Origin: Acidobacteriota bacterium
GTDB taxonomy: Bacteria > Acidobacteriota > Thermoanaerobaculia > Gp7-AA8
Assembly (NCBI GenBank): GCA_021781455.1
Contig: JAJXWV010000011.1
Location: forward strand, 1-52,899
Length of the DNA stretch: 52,899 nucleotides
Direction of reading: 5' to 3'
A model generated the notes under the pieces. It had not been told where the DNA came from. It searched no databases and was given only the letters and a program-made list of their open reading frames with translations. Shown here piece by piece: positions 24,525 through 36,826 of this stretch (position 1 is its first letter; the number at the start of each line of letters is the position of its first letter). The position numbers and the translations under genes were made by a program.

Positions 24525-26864
24525 ATGCCTGACGTGCTAGACTCGCCGACTCTCAAAACAGTCGACGCTCAGACCCAGTCGGAGACCCGAAAGAAAATGG
24601 CCGACAAGCAGCTGTCCGAGGACGCCCTGGAGTATCACTCCGGCGGCCGGCCCGGCAAAATTGAAGTCGTTCCCACTAAGCCCACCGCCACGGCGCGGGA
24701 CCTCTCCCTCGCCTACACGCCGGGCGTTGCCAAGCCCTGCCTGGAAATCGCCAAGAACCCCACTGACGTCTACAAGTACACGAACAAGGGCAACCTGGTC
24801 GCCGTCATCAGCAACGGCACGGCCGTGCTCGGGCTCGGCGACATCGGTCCCGAGGCCGGCAAGCCCGTCATGGAAGGCAAAGGCGTTCTCTTCAAGCGCT
24901 TTGCGGACATCGACGTCTTCGACATCGAGATCGCGACCAAGGACATCGACGAGTTCTGCAACGCCGTCCGCGTCATGGAACCGACCTTCGGCGGCATCAA
25001 CCTCGAGGACATCTCCGCTCCCTCCTGCTTCGTCATCGAAGAGCGGCTGAAGCGGGAGATGAAGATCCCGGTCTTCCACGACGACCAGCACGGCACCGCG
25101 ATCATCTCCGCGGCGGCGCTGGTCAACGCCGTCGAGGTGGCGAACAAGAAGATCGGCGAGGTGAAGCTGGTGATCTCGGGCGCGGGGGCGGCGGCCATGG
25201 CCTGCCTGCGCCTGTACCTCAAGTTCGGCCTGCGCAAAGAGAACGTGATCCTCTGCGATCGCAAGGGCGTGATCTACAAGGGCCGCAAGGAACACATGAC
25301 TCCGTACAAGGAGGAGTTCGCGGTCGAGACCAGCAAGCGGACGGTCACCGACGCCATGACGGGCGCGGATGTCTTCATCGGCCTTTCCGCCGGCGGTCTC
25401 GTCACGCCGGAGATGGTGCGCCTGATGGCACCGAACCCGATCGTCTTTGCCATGGCCAATCCCGATCCGGAGATCGGGTACGAGGAAGCCGTCGGGGCGC
25501 GTCCCGACGTCATCATGGCCACGGGCCGTTCCGACTATCCGAATCAGGTCAACAACGTTCTCGGATTTCCCTTCATCTTCCGCGGCGCGCTCGATTGCCG
25601 GGCCACGCAGATCAACGATGAGATGAAGATGGCCGCCTCGCGCGCCCTCGCGCAACTGGCCAAGGAAGACGTTCCCGATTCCGTGTCAAAGGCCTATGGC
25701 AAGGAGCGCTTCTCGTTCGGGCGCGAGTACCTGATTCCGAAGCCGTTCGACTACCGCGTCCTGCTCAACGTGCCGGTTGCGGTGGCGCGTGCGGCCGCGG
25801 AAACAGGCGTGGCTCAGGTACCCATTCAGGACTACGACGCCTATCGCCGGCGGCTGGAGAGCCTCCTCGGCCGCTCCCGCGGCCTGATGCAGCTGATCTT
25901 CGAGCGCGCCAAGCAGAACCCCAAGCGCATCGTCTTCCCGGAAGGCGACCAGGAAAAGATCATCCGTGCGGCCAAGGCCGTCATCGACGACGGGATCGCA
26001 CATCCGATCCTGCTCGTCCGCCGCGAGCAGATCGCCGACCTGCTCCACAAGTACAACGTGGACGAGTCGAAGATCACTACGATCGACATCGCCCAGTCGC
26101 CCGACTTCGAGCGCTATGCGCAGGCCTTCGTTCAGATGCGCAAGCGCCAGGGCATCACGCTCTCCGACGCCCGGCGCATTCTCAACTCTCGGAACTACTT
26201 CGCGATGATGATGCTGCAGCAGGGCGACGCCGACGGCGTGATCTCCGGGCTGCGCGCCTACTATCCGGCCACGATCCGTCCAGCCCTGCAGATCCTGAAG
26301 ACCAAGCCCGGCGTGGAGCATGTCTCCGGCGCCTATCTTCTGATGTTCAAGAACCGCACGATGCTTCTCGCCGACACCACGGTGAACATCGATCCGAGTG
26401 CCGAGGTGCTGGCGGAGATCGCCATCCAGACGGCGGAGACCGCGCGGCGGTTCAACATCGAGCCGCGCGTGGCCATGATCTCGTTCTCGAACTTCGGCTC
26501 GACCAAGCACCCCGATGCGGAGAAGGTCCGCAGGGCCGTGGAGATCATCAAAAAGCAGCGTCCCGATCTCGTCGTGGAAGGCGAGATGCAGGCGGACACG
26601 GCCGTGTCGCCCGAGATTGCGCAGGAGGATTATCCGTGGAGCGTCATCCAGGGTGACGCCAACGTTCTCGTGTTTGCGAACCTCGATGCCGCCAATGCCG
26701 CGTACAAGCTGTTGTGGAGGCTCGGCGGAGCGGAGGCCATCGGTCCGATCCTGCAGGGGCTGGCCTGTCCGGTTCACGTGCTCCAGCGCGGCGTCGACGT
26801 CAACGACATCGTCAACATGACGGCGATGGCAGTGTTAGACGCGCAGGAGCTGTCCGGGAAGTAA
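24525..26864 (+). CDS. maeB: NADP-dependent malic enzyme with phosphotransacetylase-like C-terminal domain (MaeB type)
   Basis: 779 residues, the size of MaeB (~760). The malic domain (~25-430) converts malate to pyruvate and CO2: [12 protein letters not shown] with the catalytic Tyr, [31 protein letters not shown] and an NADP-binding [15 protein letters not shown]. The C-terminal ~330 residues are phosphotransacetylase-like ([61 protein letters not shown]), usually regulatory in MaeB. ATG 24525 is preceded by AGGAGGA. It stands alone, with its own leader. Confidence 0.95.
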   Translation: MPDVLDSPTLKTVDAQTQSETRKKMADKQLSEDALEYHSGGRPGKIEVVPTKPTATARDLSLAYTPGVAKPCLEIAKNPTDVYKYTNKGNLVAVISNGTAVLGLGDIGPEAGKPVMEGKGVLFKRFADIDVFDIEIATKDIDEFCNAVRVMEPTFGGINLEDISAPSCFVIEERLKREMKIPVFHDDQHGTAIISAAALVNAVEVANKKIGEVKLVISGAGAAAMACLRLYLKFGLRKENVILCDRKGVIYKGRKEHMTPYKEEFAVETSKRTVTDAMTGADVFIGLSAGGLVTPEMVRLMAPNPIVFAMANPDPEIGYEEAVGARPDVIMATGRSDYPNQVNNVLGFPFIFRGALDCRATQINDEMKMAASRALAQLAKEDVPDSVSKAYGKERFSFGREYLIPKPFDYRVLLNVPVAVARAAAETGVAQVPIQDYDAYRRRLESLLGRSRGLMQLIFERAKQNPKRIVFPEGDQEKIIRAAKAVIDDGIAHPILLVRREQIADLLHKYNVDESKITTIDIAQSPDFERYAQAFVQMRKRQGITLSDARRILNSRNYFAMMMLQQGDADGVISGLRAYYPATIRPALQILKTKPGVEHVSGAYLLMFKNRTMLLADTTVNIDPSAEVLAEIAIQTAETARRFNIEPRVAMISFSNFGSTKHPDAEKVRRAVEIIKKQRPDLVVEGEMQADTAVSPEIAQEDYPWSVIQGDANVLVFANLDAANAAYKLLWRLGGAEAIGPILQGLACPVHVLQRGVDVNDIVNMTAMAVLDAQELSGK

Positions 26865-26877
26865 GTGGACGGCCCTG

Positions 26878-27001
26878 AGGGGTGCCGGCATCCTGCCGGC
26901 CGGCTGCCGGCCTTCCAGGCCGGCAGCTTCTACGCCCGCCGGATCGGCAATTCTCGCCGGGCAGGATGCCCGGCGACCGGCCGGCTGGAAGCCGGCACCC
27001 A
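26878..27001. repeat. Palindromic repeat, family P2 (copy 3, long)
   Basis: GGGGTGCCGGCATCC...GGCCGGC at the left is inverse to GCCGGCTGGAAGCCGGCACCC at the right (about 26879-26927 and 26957-27001). Inner stems include GCCGGCCTTCCAGGCCGGC. It fills the gap after maeB. Confidence 0.7.
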
Positions 27002-27029
27002 TCTGGTCCGACGCGCTGCTCACGGCTCC

Positions 27030-27452
27030 CTATAGCCGTTCCTCATCCCGGTCGCCCGCGTTCGGGTCGCGGTGCCTGTCGCGATCGGAAACGGTGATGC
27101 AGGTCCTCACCAGCGAGGCGAGGACATCGATGTCGAACGGCTTCGGCAGAAACGCGCAGATGCCGCGGTCGATGGCCTCGACGATCTCCGGGTCGCGATT
27201 GGCGCTGACCAGGATCACCGGGATCCGGCTGAGCTGCATGTCCTGCATGCGTTGCCGGAGCACGTCCCAGCCGGAGACGACCGGCATCATCAGGTCGAGG
27301 ACGACGACGTCGGGGTGCTCGGCGCGCATGGCGTCGAGCGCCTCCTGGCCGTTCGCAGCCTGCAGGAACGCATAGCCGTCCCTCTTCAGCGCGGCAATGA
27401 TGAGGCGGCGGATGTGCGGATCGTCGTCGACGACGAGAATGCGCGGTGGCAA
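27030..27452 (-). CDS. Single-domain response regulator (CheY-like receiver)
   Basis: 140 residues: one receiver domain and a ~25-residue charged tail (DRDRHRDPNAGDRDEE). The acidic pocket is D9-D11, the phospho-acceptor D53 (VVVLDLMMP), switch Ser83 and Lys104 (FLPKPFD). I place the start at TTG 27452 because GGAGG lies 8 nt upstream and the receiver fold then begins at residue 4; a GTG upstream is possible. It has no output domain, so it must act through a protein partner. No histidine kinase is nearby. It is divergent from mnmA with ~98 nt between. Confidence 0.85.
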   Translation of the reverse strand: MPPRILVVDDDPHIRRLIIAALKRDGYAFLQAANGQEALDAMRAEHPDVVVLDLMMPVVSGWDVLRQRMQDMQLSRIPVILVSANRDPEIVEAIDRGICAFLPKPFDIDVLASLVRTCITVSDRDRHRDPNAGDRDEERL

Positions 27453-27550
27453 GGTCTCTTCCTCCGGGGCTTCGCTCTGGACCACACAGATTCGGCATGC
27501 ACAACGGATACCGGGGAATTGTGGCAAGCGGGCGGGCGCTTTCGCAGCGG

Positions 27551-28681
27551 ATGAGAATCGCCGTGGCAATGTCGGGCGGGGTCGACTCGTCGACCGCCGC
27601 ATACATTCTGAAATCGGAGGGTCACGACGTGGTCGGCCTCTCCATGCAGATGTACGACAACCTCGCGGCGGCGGATTCCCCCTACGGTGGCTGCTGCACC
27701 ATCGACGACCTCGCCGATGCCCGCCGGGTGGCCTGGAAGCTGGGCATCCCGCACTTCACGATCAACCTCGAGGAGAACTTCCACGAGAAGGTCGTCACAC
27801 CGTTTGTGACCGGATACCTGCGCGGCACGACGCCGAGCCCATGCGTTCTCTGCAACACGCACGTGAAGTTCGATCTCTTCCACCAGAAGGCGCGCGCCAT
27901 CGGGGCGGAGAGAATTGCCACCGGCCACTACGCACGAATCACCGCGGCGAACGACGGCAGCTTCGAGCTGCGTAAGGCGCGCGATCTCGTGAAGGACCAG
28001 TCGTACTTCCTGTTCGAGCTTTCGCAGGAGCAGCTGAGCGAGGCCTTGTTTCCTCTCGGCGAGCTGCGCAAGCCGGAAGTGCGCGAGATTGCCGGCGGGG
28101 CAGGGCTCTCGGTGGCGCGCAAGAAGGAGTCGTACGAGATCTGCTTCGTCCCGCAGAAGGACGGCTATGCGGCCATCGTCGAGCGTGAGGCGGCGGAGAT
28201 CGTGGCCAGCGGCAGTTCGCCCAACGTGTTCGACCTGGCCACGACCGTGGCCCGACATGAGGCTTGCGGCGAGATCGTCGACAGCGACGGCAACGTCGTC
28301 GGCCACCACGACGGCTACTACCGCTTCACGGTCGGCCAGCGCCGCGGCCTGCAGATCGGCGGCACGCCGGACCGGACTTACGTGACCGACGTGAATCCGT
28401 TCACGCATCGAGTGACGATCGGCCCGGCGACGGCGCTCGAGAAGCAGCAGCTCGTCGCGGAGCGTGTTCACTGGATCTCCGGCCAGGCGCCGAACGATGC
28501 GATCGAGGTGCAGGCGCGGGTGCGCTCACGCATGGCCGATGTCGCCGCAATGGTCGAGCCGCTCGCGGACGGCTGTGCTCGCGTGACTTTCGCGCAGAAG
28601 GTCCGCGGCGTCGCCCCCGGGCAGGCGGTGGTGTTCTACGACGGCGACCTCTGCCTGGGCGGCGGCTGGATCTCGCGGTAA
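27551..28681 (+). CDS. mnmA: tRNA-specific 2-thiouridylase MnmA
   Basis: 376 residues, normal length. MnmA puts sulfur on U34 of Lys, Glu and Gln tRNAs. The ATP PP-loop SGGVDSS is at 8-14, the first catalytic Cys is in PCVLCNTHVKF (~97-101), and the second in SYEICFVP (~197). Other blocks are GHYARI, KDQSYFLF and YYRFTVGQRRGL. ATG 27551 sets the PP-loop at the N-terminus as expected. Confidence 0.95.
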   Translation: MRIAVAMSGGVDSSTAAYILKSEGHDVVGLSMQMYDNLAAADSPYGGCCTIDDLADARRVAWKLGIPHFTINLEENFHEKVVTPFVTGYLRGTTPSPCVLCNTHVKFDLFHQKARAIGAERIATGHYARITAANDGSFELRKARDLVKDQSYFLFELSQEQLSEALFPLGELRKPEVREIAGGAGLSVARKKESYEICFVPQKDGYAAIVEREAAEIVASGSSPNVFDLATTVARHEACGEIVDSDGNVVGHHDGYYRFTVGQRRGLQIGGTPDRTYVTDVNPFTHRVTIGPATALEKQQLVAERVHWISGQAPNDAIEVQARVRSRMADVAAMVEPLADGCARVTFAQKVRGVAPGQAVVFYDGDLCLGGGWISR

Positions 28682-28689
28682 ACACGCTT

Positions 28690-28828
28690 GTCATCCCGAG
28701 CGTCAGCGAGGGATCTGGGAGGGTGGAGCGCGCGGAACCAGGATCTCGAACTCGCCCACACTCCGAGGGATCGGTGAAATATGCGCGCCGCCCACCCTCC
28801 CAGATCCCTCGCGGACGCTCGGGACGAC
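28690..28828. repeat. Large palindromic repeat, family P1 (copy 2)
   Basis: The left arm 28690-28734 (GTCATCCCGAGCGTCAGCGAG...) is inverse to about 28784-28828 (...CTCGCGGACGCTCGGGACGAC), with GGGATCTGGGAGGGTGG and its inverse in the middle. It lies between the converging mnmA and glmS genes. Confidence 0.8.
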
Positions 28829-28849
28829 AAGGTTGGTCGCGGCGACAGG

Positions 28850-30685
28850 TCACTCCACCGTCACGCTCTTGGCCAGATTCCTCGGCTGATCGATGTCCGC
28901 TCCGCGCCGCAGGGCGATGTAGTACGCCAGCAGCTGCGTCGGGACGACCGACAGGATCGGCTGAAGCGGCTCGACGGTCCACGGGATCTCGATGACGTCG
29001 TCGGCGAGGTTCCTGATGGCCTGGTCGCCTTCGTCGCAGATGACGATCAGCTTCCCGTCCCGCGCCTTCGCTTCCTGAAGATTCGAGACGACCTTGTCGT
29101 ACACCGGCGTGTGCGTTGCGATCGCCACGATCGGCAGGTTCTCGTCGATCAGGGCGATGGGACCGTGCTTCATCTCGCCGGCCGGATACCCTTCCGCGTG
29201 AATGTACGAAATTTCCTTGAGCTTCAGCGCTCCCTCGAGCGCGATCGGGTAGTTCACCCCGCGGCCGAGAAAGAGGAAATCCTGCGCCGTCGAATACTTG
29301 TGCGCCAGACGCTCGATGTGCTTCTCCTGCGTCTTCAGCAGGTGCTCGATCTTGTGCGGGATCACGCGCATCTCGTGCATCGCATAGCGGCGGTCGTCGA
29401 CCGGCTCGCCCCGGAGCTGACGCACGTACAGCGACAGCAGATAGAACGCCGTCAGCTGCGTGGTGAACGCCTTCGTCGAGGCCACGCCGATCTCCGGACC
29501 GGCATTGGTGTAGATCACGCCCTGGGACATGCGCGTGGCGGCGGAGCCGATGACATTGCAGATGGCGATCAGCTGCGCGCCCTTCGCCTTCGCCTCCTGC
29601 ATCCCGGCGATCGTGTCGGCGGTCTCGCCGGACTGCGTCACGCCGATGACCAGCGTCTCCTCGTCGACGATGGGGTTGCGGTAGCGATACTCCGAGCCGT
29701 AGTCGACCTCGATCGGGATGCGGGCTGCTTCTTCCAGGAGAAACTTCCCGACCAGCGCTGCGTGCCATGAAGTTCCGCAGGCGACGATGTGCACGCGTCG
29801 GAATTTCGACCATTGTGCGGGCGTGAGCTCGAGCTCGTTGAAGTAGATGTCTCCCGATTCCTCGAACATCCGGCCGGTGAAGGTGTCGCGCACGGCGCGC
29901 GGCTGCTCGTGGATCTCCTTGAGCATGTAATGGCGGTAGCCTTCCTTCTCGGCCATCACCGCGTCCCAGAGGATCTTCTTCGGTTCGCGCCGTACGGCGT
30001 TGTCGTGCTCATCGAAGAGCTGTACGCGTTTCTGATCGACCACGGCGTATTCGCCGTCTTCCAGGTAAATGATGTTCCGCGTGTAGGCCAGGAGCGGCGC
30101 CACGTCGGAAGCCACGAGGTTCTCGTTCTCGCCGATGCCGATGACCAGCGGCGGCCCGTGCTTGGCCGCGATGATGGTCCCCGGGTCCTTGCCGTTGATG
30201 ATCACCAGCGCGTAGTGGCCTTCGATCTGCTTCAGCGCGCTGCGCACCGCGTCGACGAATCTGGCGCCGCTCTTCATCGTCTCTTCGATGAGGTGAGCCA
30301 CGACTTCGGTGTCGGTCTCCGTCTTGAACTGGTGGCCGGCGGCCTGGAGCTTCTGCTTGAGCGGGAGAAAGTTCTCGATGATGCCGTTGTGGATGACCAC
30401 GACCCGACCGGTGCAGTCGCGATGGGGATGGGCGTTGTTCTCGTTCGGCTTGCCGTGCGTGGCCCAGCGCGTGTGGCCCATGCCGAAGGTGCCCTCGAGC
30501 TCCATCTCGCCGAGCTTCGATTCCAGGTTGGACAGCTTGCCTTCGGCCCGCACCACTTCCACGCCCTCGCCGTTCACCACGGCGATGCCGGCGCTGTCAT
30601 ACCCGCGGTATTCGAGCTTCTTCAGCCCGCCGATGAGAACCGGCACGACATCACGCGTGCCGACATAGCCGATGATTCCGCACAT
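28850..30685 (-). CDS. glmS: Glutamine-fructose-6-phosphate aminotransferase GlmS
   Basis: 611 residues, typical. It makes glucosamine-6-phosphate for peptidoglycan and lipid A. The class II glutaminase begins MCGIIGYVG with nucleophile Cys2; motifs GHTRWATHG, NGIIEN and TDTEVVAHL follow. Two SIS isomerase domains include ACGTSWHAAL, VTQSGETADT, LGRGVNYPIALEGALKLKE and EMKHGPIALID. The C-terminus reads AKSVTVE, the family ending that closes the active site. No glmS ribozyme is evident in the 80-nt leader. Confidence 0.97.
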   Translation of the reverse strand: MCGIIGYVGTRDVVPVLIGGLKKLEYRGYDSAGIAVVNGEGVEVVRAEGKLSNLESKLGEMELEGTFGMGHTRWATHGKPNENNAHPHRDCTGRVVVIHNGIIENFLPLKQKLQAAGHQFKTETDTEVVAHLIEETMKSGARFVDAVRSALKQIEGHYALVIINGKDPGTIIAAKHGPPLVIGIGENENLVASDVAPLLAYTRNIIYLEDGEYAVVDQKRVQLFDEHDNAVRREPKKILWDAVMAEKEGYRHYMLKEIHEQPRAVRDTFTGRMFEESGDIYFNELELTPAQWSKFRRVHIVACGTSWHAALVGKFLLEEAARIPIEVDYGSEYRYRNPIVDEETLVIGVTQSGETADTIAGMQEAKAKGAQLIAICNVIGSAATRMSQGVIYTNAGPEIGVASTKAFTTQLTAFYLLSLYVRQLRGEPVDDRRYAMHEMRVIPHKIEHLLKTQEKHIERLAHKYSTAQDFLFLGRGVNYPIALEGALKLKEISYIHAEGYPAGEMKHGPIALIDENLPIVAIATHTPVYDKVVSNLQEAKARDGKLIVICDEGDQAIRNLADDVIEIPWTVEPLQPILSVVPTQLLAYYIALRRGADIDQPRNLAKSVTVE

Positions 30686-30740
30686 TCAATCCACCTTTGT
30701 TTCGAGATGCACGCCAACGCCCGCCGGCGTCAGACATGGG

Positions 30741-30795
30741 GCATGAGTGTTGGTCGCGTGAAACTCACGCATGGCTCATACCTCATTCCTCATGC
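30741..30795. repeat. Possible heptamer array before the fibronectin-type lipoprotein
   Basis: CTCATAC, CTCATTC and CTCATGC lie in tandem (30775-30795) and GCATGAG at 30741-30747 is the inverse of the last unit. The 7-nt period matches the CAG elements but the sequence does not contain CAG. It is too short to be sure. Confidence 0.35.
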
Positions 30796-30818
30796 CTTCT
30801 CGTTTAGAATCCGCGCGG

Positions 30819-31973
30819 GTGAAAAAAGCACTTTTCGGGCTGCTCGCTCTCGCAGTGATCGCGTGCGGCAAACGCGGTGATCCGCATCCGCCGGTCCCGG
30901 TCATCCCGAAGGCGACGAGCGACCTCGTTGTAACACAGCGTGGGACCAGCGTGATCCTCACCTGGAGCTATCCCGCACTGACGATGGCGGGACAGAACCT
31001 GCACGACATCCGGCGCGTGTCGGTCTACCGCTATGTCGAAGAGCTGCCCGCGCCCACGGCAGGCCGCGAGACGAATGCCACGCTTCCGCAGAACGCGCAG
31101 AATCCCGAACCGCAGGTTTCTTCTTTCGGGAAGGTGCCGCCGTTGACCCCGGTGCAGTTCGGCAAGTTGAGCCACGTCATCGACAGCATAGAAGGCGCCA
31201 ACCTGCCGGCCGCAAGCGTGGGGGCGAAACTCGAGTACGACGACAAGCCGCCGTTCCACAGCATGAGCGGGCAGCCGGTGCGCGTCACCTATGCGGTCGT
31301 GACGGTCGGCGCGTCGGCGCGCAGCGACCTGTCGAATCTGGCGTCGCTCGTTCCGCTCGACGTACCGGTTCCACCCTCGGACGTGAAGGCGGAGGCGAAA
31401 CCGGCCGGCGTCGTGCTCAGCTGGATGTCGCCCGAGAAAGCGGCGACCGGTGACGTCAAGCCGGTGCTGATCGGATACAACGTCTACCGCTGGCCGGCCG
31501 CGCAGCCGAACGAGGACCTGTCCACTCCGGTCAACACGTCGCCGATCGCGGAAACGACGTACACGGACACGCCGCCGTACGGCGAGTTCCGTTATCGCGT
31601 CACGGCGCTCGCGTCCGCCGGGCCGCCGCGTATCGAGAGCGAACCCTCCGATGTCGTGACTGCGACGTTCACGGACCTCCTTCCCCCTCCGCCACCGGCG
31701 AGCGTCACCGCGCTCGTCGAGACGAAGGACATTCGTCTGATCTGGGATCCGGTGAAGGCGGCGGACCTCCGCGGGTACAACATTTATCGCTATCAGGGGG
31801 ATCTGCGGCTACGACTGAAGCTGACGCCTTACCCGGCCACGGGGACGTTCTTCACCGATATCTCCATCGAACCCGGGATCGAGTACGTCTACGGGATCAG
31901 CAGCGTCGACAAGAGCGGAAACGAGAGCAAGGAGACCGAGTCCGAAAAGGTCATGGTGCCGCGCACGCCTTGA
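30819..31973 (+). CDS. Lipoprotein with fibronectin type III-like domains
   Basis: 384 residues from GTG 30819; an ATG at 30789 is the alternative. The lipobox is VIAC after KKALFGLLALA, then GKRGDPHPP, a common start in small lipoproteins of this kind. Three repeated beta domains follow, each with an LTW/LSW/LIW strand and a YNVYR/YNIYR strand (for example DVKAEAKPAGVVLSWMSPEKA...IGYNVYRW and SVTALVETKDIRLIWDPVKAADLRGYNIYRY), as in fibronectin III. It is probably an envelope protein; function unknown. It is divergent from glmS. Confidence 0.8.
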   Translation: MKKALFGLLALAVIACGKRGDPHPPVPVIPKATSDLVVTQRGTSVILTWSYPALTMAGQNLHDIRRVSVYRYVEELPAPTAGRETNATLPQNAQNPEPQVSSFGKVPPLTPVQFGKLSHVIDSIEGANLPAASVGAKLEYDDKPPFHSMSGQPVRVTYAVVTVGASARSDLSNLASLVPLDVPVPPSDVKAEAKPAGVVLSWMSPEKAATGDVKPVLIGYNVYRWPAAQPNEDLSTPVNTSPIAETTYTDTPPYGEFRYRVTALASAGPPRIESEPSDVVTATFTDLLPPPPPASVTALVETKDIRLIWDPVKAADLRGYNIYRYQGDLRLRLKLTPYPATGTFFTDISIEPGIEYVYGISSVDKSGNESKETESEKVMVPRTP

Positions 31974-31977
31974 GCGC

Positions 31978-34698
31978 TCAGCGGAGCGGCTCCATCCGCA
32001 CACCCGGGGCGAGGTACTTGCGGGCGAATTCGTCGGATGAGACGAGCGCGTCCGCGACGCTCCTACGCCACATCCCGCGTGCGAGCTTGTCGGTCCAGCG
32101 CCGGCGTGCGAGCTCGTCCGCAGGCCGCTCGAAGAACACTGCGTAACAGCGTTCGACGAACTCCACGTCCGTCAGGCGCTTCGAGTCGCTGACGAGGCGA
32201 TCGCTCAGGTCAGCCGCGGTGATGGACCGCTTCAGAAGCGCCGGGCGTGCGGACGCCGGATCCATCCCCATCCGCTCGAGCAGGCCGTAGACGGCCGTCG
32301 CGTTCCAGTCACCTGGGGCGAGGCCGGGTTGGTTGCTCCAACGGAACTCGACGTCGTCGAGGCGACTGAGACGGCCCGCGCCGTCGACGATCTGCACTTC
32401 GATGTCTGTCCGGCCGTGCGCGCCGCGCGGCACGGGCACGACGGCGCTGAACGAAGGACCGGGCGAAGCCGGATACCAAGGCATCCGCTTCCGGATGTAC
32501 GGAGCATCGCTCAATGTGGCTGGCACGCGCAGACCTGCGTCGTCGAAGAGGAGGTTGACCGCTTTGATGCCGTGCGGCGACATCGCCCAGCCGGAGACGT
32601 TCACGACGCGACGGAAGTCCTGTCCCCAGATGGGCGAACCGAGCATGCCGAACGATTCGCTGTTGAACGTGAAGGCGTCCTCATTGAGGAAGGCGGCGAG
32701 CGTCTGGGACGGCGTGCGGCCGGACGGGTCAGCACGTTCAGGGGCGCGCCAGGCCGCGGGCGGACGGCAGTTGCGCGTGACTGCGAAGACGTAATCACCG
32801 AACACGTCGTGGTCGAAGCGTCGCACGAATTCGAGACGTCCGGCGGCCAGTTCCTCCTTCAGCCACTGCCGCACCGCCGGGCGATCCTCGTAGAGATCGT
32901 CGACGTGTACGACGACGAGCGCGGCGCCCAGCTGCTCGAGTGACGAGATGAACGTGGCATCGATCGGATCGCGGTGTGCGGCGTCGGCGAGCTTGAAATA
33001 ACGAGCGGGGACGAAACTGGAGATGCCGTTGATGAGCGGGTGGTGATGCGTCGTCTGGCGGAGGAGATACTCGTAATCGCTGAAGCGTTCGCCCATGGGG
33101 AGCTCGGCCACCGCTCCTTTGAAGGCGACGCTGGAAAGCCACCGATACACCGGTGGTACGCGCTCGGGTATGAGGCTCCAGTGAAACGGAAACGCATGGC
33201 ACTCGAACAGGATCGCCGCGCATGCCGCGGCACTGATGCCCCATCGGCCGATCCGGCTCGCTCGGCGAAGGAACGGCAGCATGCCCACGGCGGCGACTCC
33301 CGACAGGCCGACGTACGTGATCATCGCCCACCGCAGCGGGACGCGGATGCCGCGGACCGGCGGAAAAAGACGGAAGAGCGTCTGATGGAAGAAGCCGTCG
33401 AGGCCGAACGAACCGAGGACGCCGACGGCGATCCATAGCAAAGCGCAGTAGAACGCGACGGAAAAACGCGAATCGTCGATGACCTCTGCCAGGGAGCGGC
33501 TGCGAAACGGCCGCGGCAGTCGGATCCACAAGCGAACGAGCAGGAGAGCGCACGCCAAAGAGATCGGGATGGCGGGAGATTCGATGGCAATCAGCCTGAA
33601 GCCGCCGATTTCCCAGTCCAGCGGGCCTCCGATGGTTCCAAAGAGCGCGATCAGGAGCGCGAGTGCGATTACCGCGTCGATGGCGTGGAGAAAGCGGAAG
33701 CGGCCCGGTTCGCCGGGGCATCGCTCCCGCTCGTCTGACGGCAGATCTTCGCGCCGCATCATCGCGAACGCGGAGCCGAAAAGGATCAGGATGAGGACGC
33801 CTGGGAAGAGCGGGTGCTCTGCCTCATAGGCCTCGTCGGGGACGAGTTGGCCGTAGAGACTGTTCTCGCGCGCCGGCGTGAACCAGTCGCGCCAGTGCGC
33901 CGAGTAGGGCTTGGTCTCGGCCCAGCTCCTCTGCATCCCGTACTCCGTCGCGACGGTGTGGTAGGGAACAAGCCATGGAGCGAGCGCGATCGACGCGATT
34001 GCAGTCGCGCATCCGACGCGCAGCCACCACTGCCCGTCGAGGAACCTGTGCTCCGCCGCAGCGATGAAGATGGCCGTGAGCACGATGGCGATCGACCCGA
34101 ATGCCAGCCAGTGAAGACACGTCAGGCCGTTGAAGAAGAAGGCCATTCCGAACAGGAGTGCGCGCCGCCACGAGGGCCGCCTGGCGTACCAGAGCAGAGC
34201 GGCGAGCAGCAGCGGAAGCCATCCCGCCCAGACGTAGGACACGTGCGTGATGTGGTGGAAGCGATAGGGAACGAACGCGAAAAAAGCGCCGCCGACGAGC
34301 GAGGCCGGTGTGGATCGCGTCAGCACGCGTCCGAGGACCGAAGCACCGTAGCCGCAGAAGGCGAAGCCGAGAATGATCGCAAGGCTGTGCAAGGCCACGG
34401 GCGAGGCGCCGGCGATTCGGAACGGCAGGACGACGAGCGCGATGCCGAAAAGGTGTTCGGTGAACGCAAGTGCGTCGTGAGCGGGATAAAAGATCGGCTG
34501 TTCAAACAGCTTCAGCGGATGATGGAAAAGCGCGTACAAATCCCAATCGAGGATGGACGCGCTGACGAGCGGGTCCGTCGGATCGTGGACGGCCGTCGAC
34601 AGGTGAGCCGCCAGTGGCCATGTCATCAGGACCGCCGCAGCGATGAACCCCGCCGCGATTGCCACTTCGCGCCCGATTGGACGAATGCGTCGGTGCAC
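31978..34698 (-). CDS. Large GT-C-like membrane protein with C-terminal DUF4214-like domain
   Basis: 906 residues from a GTG start. The first ~480 carry about ten membrane segments, with a short lumenal acidic loop after TM1 (HDPTDPLVSASILDWDLY), the layout of GT-C glycosyltransferases or YfhO-like proteins. Residues ~490-640 are a soluble part (AVAELPMGERFSDYEYLLRQTTHHHPLINGISSF), then a beta domain. Residues ~830-900 (FVERCYAVFFERPADELARRRWTDKLARGMWRRSVADALVSSDEF) fit DUF4214, a domain mostly found in exported or glycan-associated proteins. A role in surface glycan or lipid glycosylation is inferred; the donor and acceptor are unknown. Confidence 0.7.
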   Translation of the reverse strand: MHRRIRPIGREVAIAAGFIAAAVLMTWPLAAHLSTAVHDPTDPLVSASILDWDLYALFHHPLKLFEQPIFYPAHDALAFTEHLFGIALVVLPFRIAGASPVALHSLAIILGFAFCGYGASVLGRVLTRSTPASLVGGAFFAFVPYRFHHITHVSYVWAGWLPLLLAALLWYARRPSWRRALLFGMAFFFNGLTCLHWLAFGSIAIVLTAIFIAAAEHRFLDGQWWLRVGCATAIASIALAPWLVPYHTVATEYGMQRSWAETKPYSAHWRDWFTPARENSLYGQLVPDEAYEAEHPLFPGVLILILFGSAFAMMRREDLPSDERERCPGEPGRFRFLHAIDAVIALALLIALFGTIGGPLDWEIGGFRLIAIESPAIPISLACALLLVRLWIRLPRPFRSRSLAEVIDDSRFSVAFYCALLWIAVGVLGSFGLDGFFHQTLFRLFPPVRGIRVPLRWAMITYVGLSGVAAVGMLPFLRRASRIGRWGISAAACAAILFECHAFPFHWSLIPERVPPVYRWLSSVAFKGAVAELPMGERFSDYEYLLRQTTHHHPLINGISSFVPARYFKLADAAHRDPIDATFISSLEQLGAALVVVHVDDLYEDRPAVRQWLKEELAAGRLEFVRRFDHDVFGDYVFAVTRNCRPPAAWRAPERADPSGRTPSQTLAAFLNEDAFTFNSESFGMLGSPIWGQDFRRVVNVSGWAMSPHGIKAVNLLFDDAGLRVPATLSDAPYIRKRMPWYPASPGPSFSAVVPVPRGAHGRTDIEVQIVDGAGRLSRLDDVEFRWSNQPGLAPGDWNATAVYGLLERMGMDPASARPALLKRSITAADLSDRLVSDSKRLTDVEFVERCYAVFFERPADELARRRWTDKLARGMWRRSVADALVSSDEFARKYLAPGVRMEPLR

Positions 34699-34750
34699 TA
34701 CAGGTTAGAGTAGCAGAGTCGCCGAAAGAGCCGGAGCACAGGACGATGAG

Positions 34751-36766
<2,016 letters not shown>

Positions 36767-36826
36767 CGCGTCGGTTGCGGCAGTTTAGCGGCGGGCGCGC
36801 GTCAGATGAAGAACCGTTGTGGCGGG

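Noticed and set aside
30686-30818. glmS ribozyme
   Set aside because: The glmS leader is only ~80 nt before the divergent gene and shows none of the ribozyme's conserved core.
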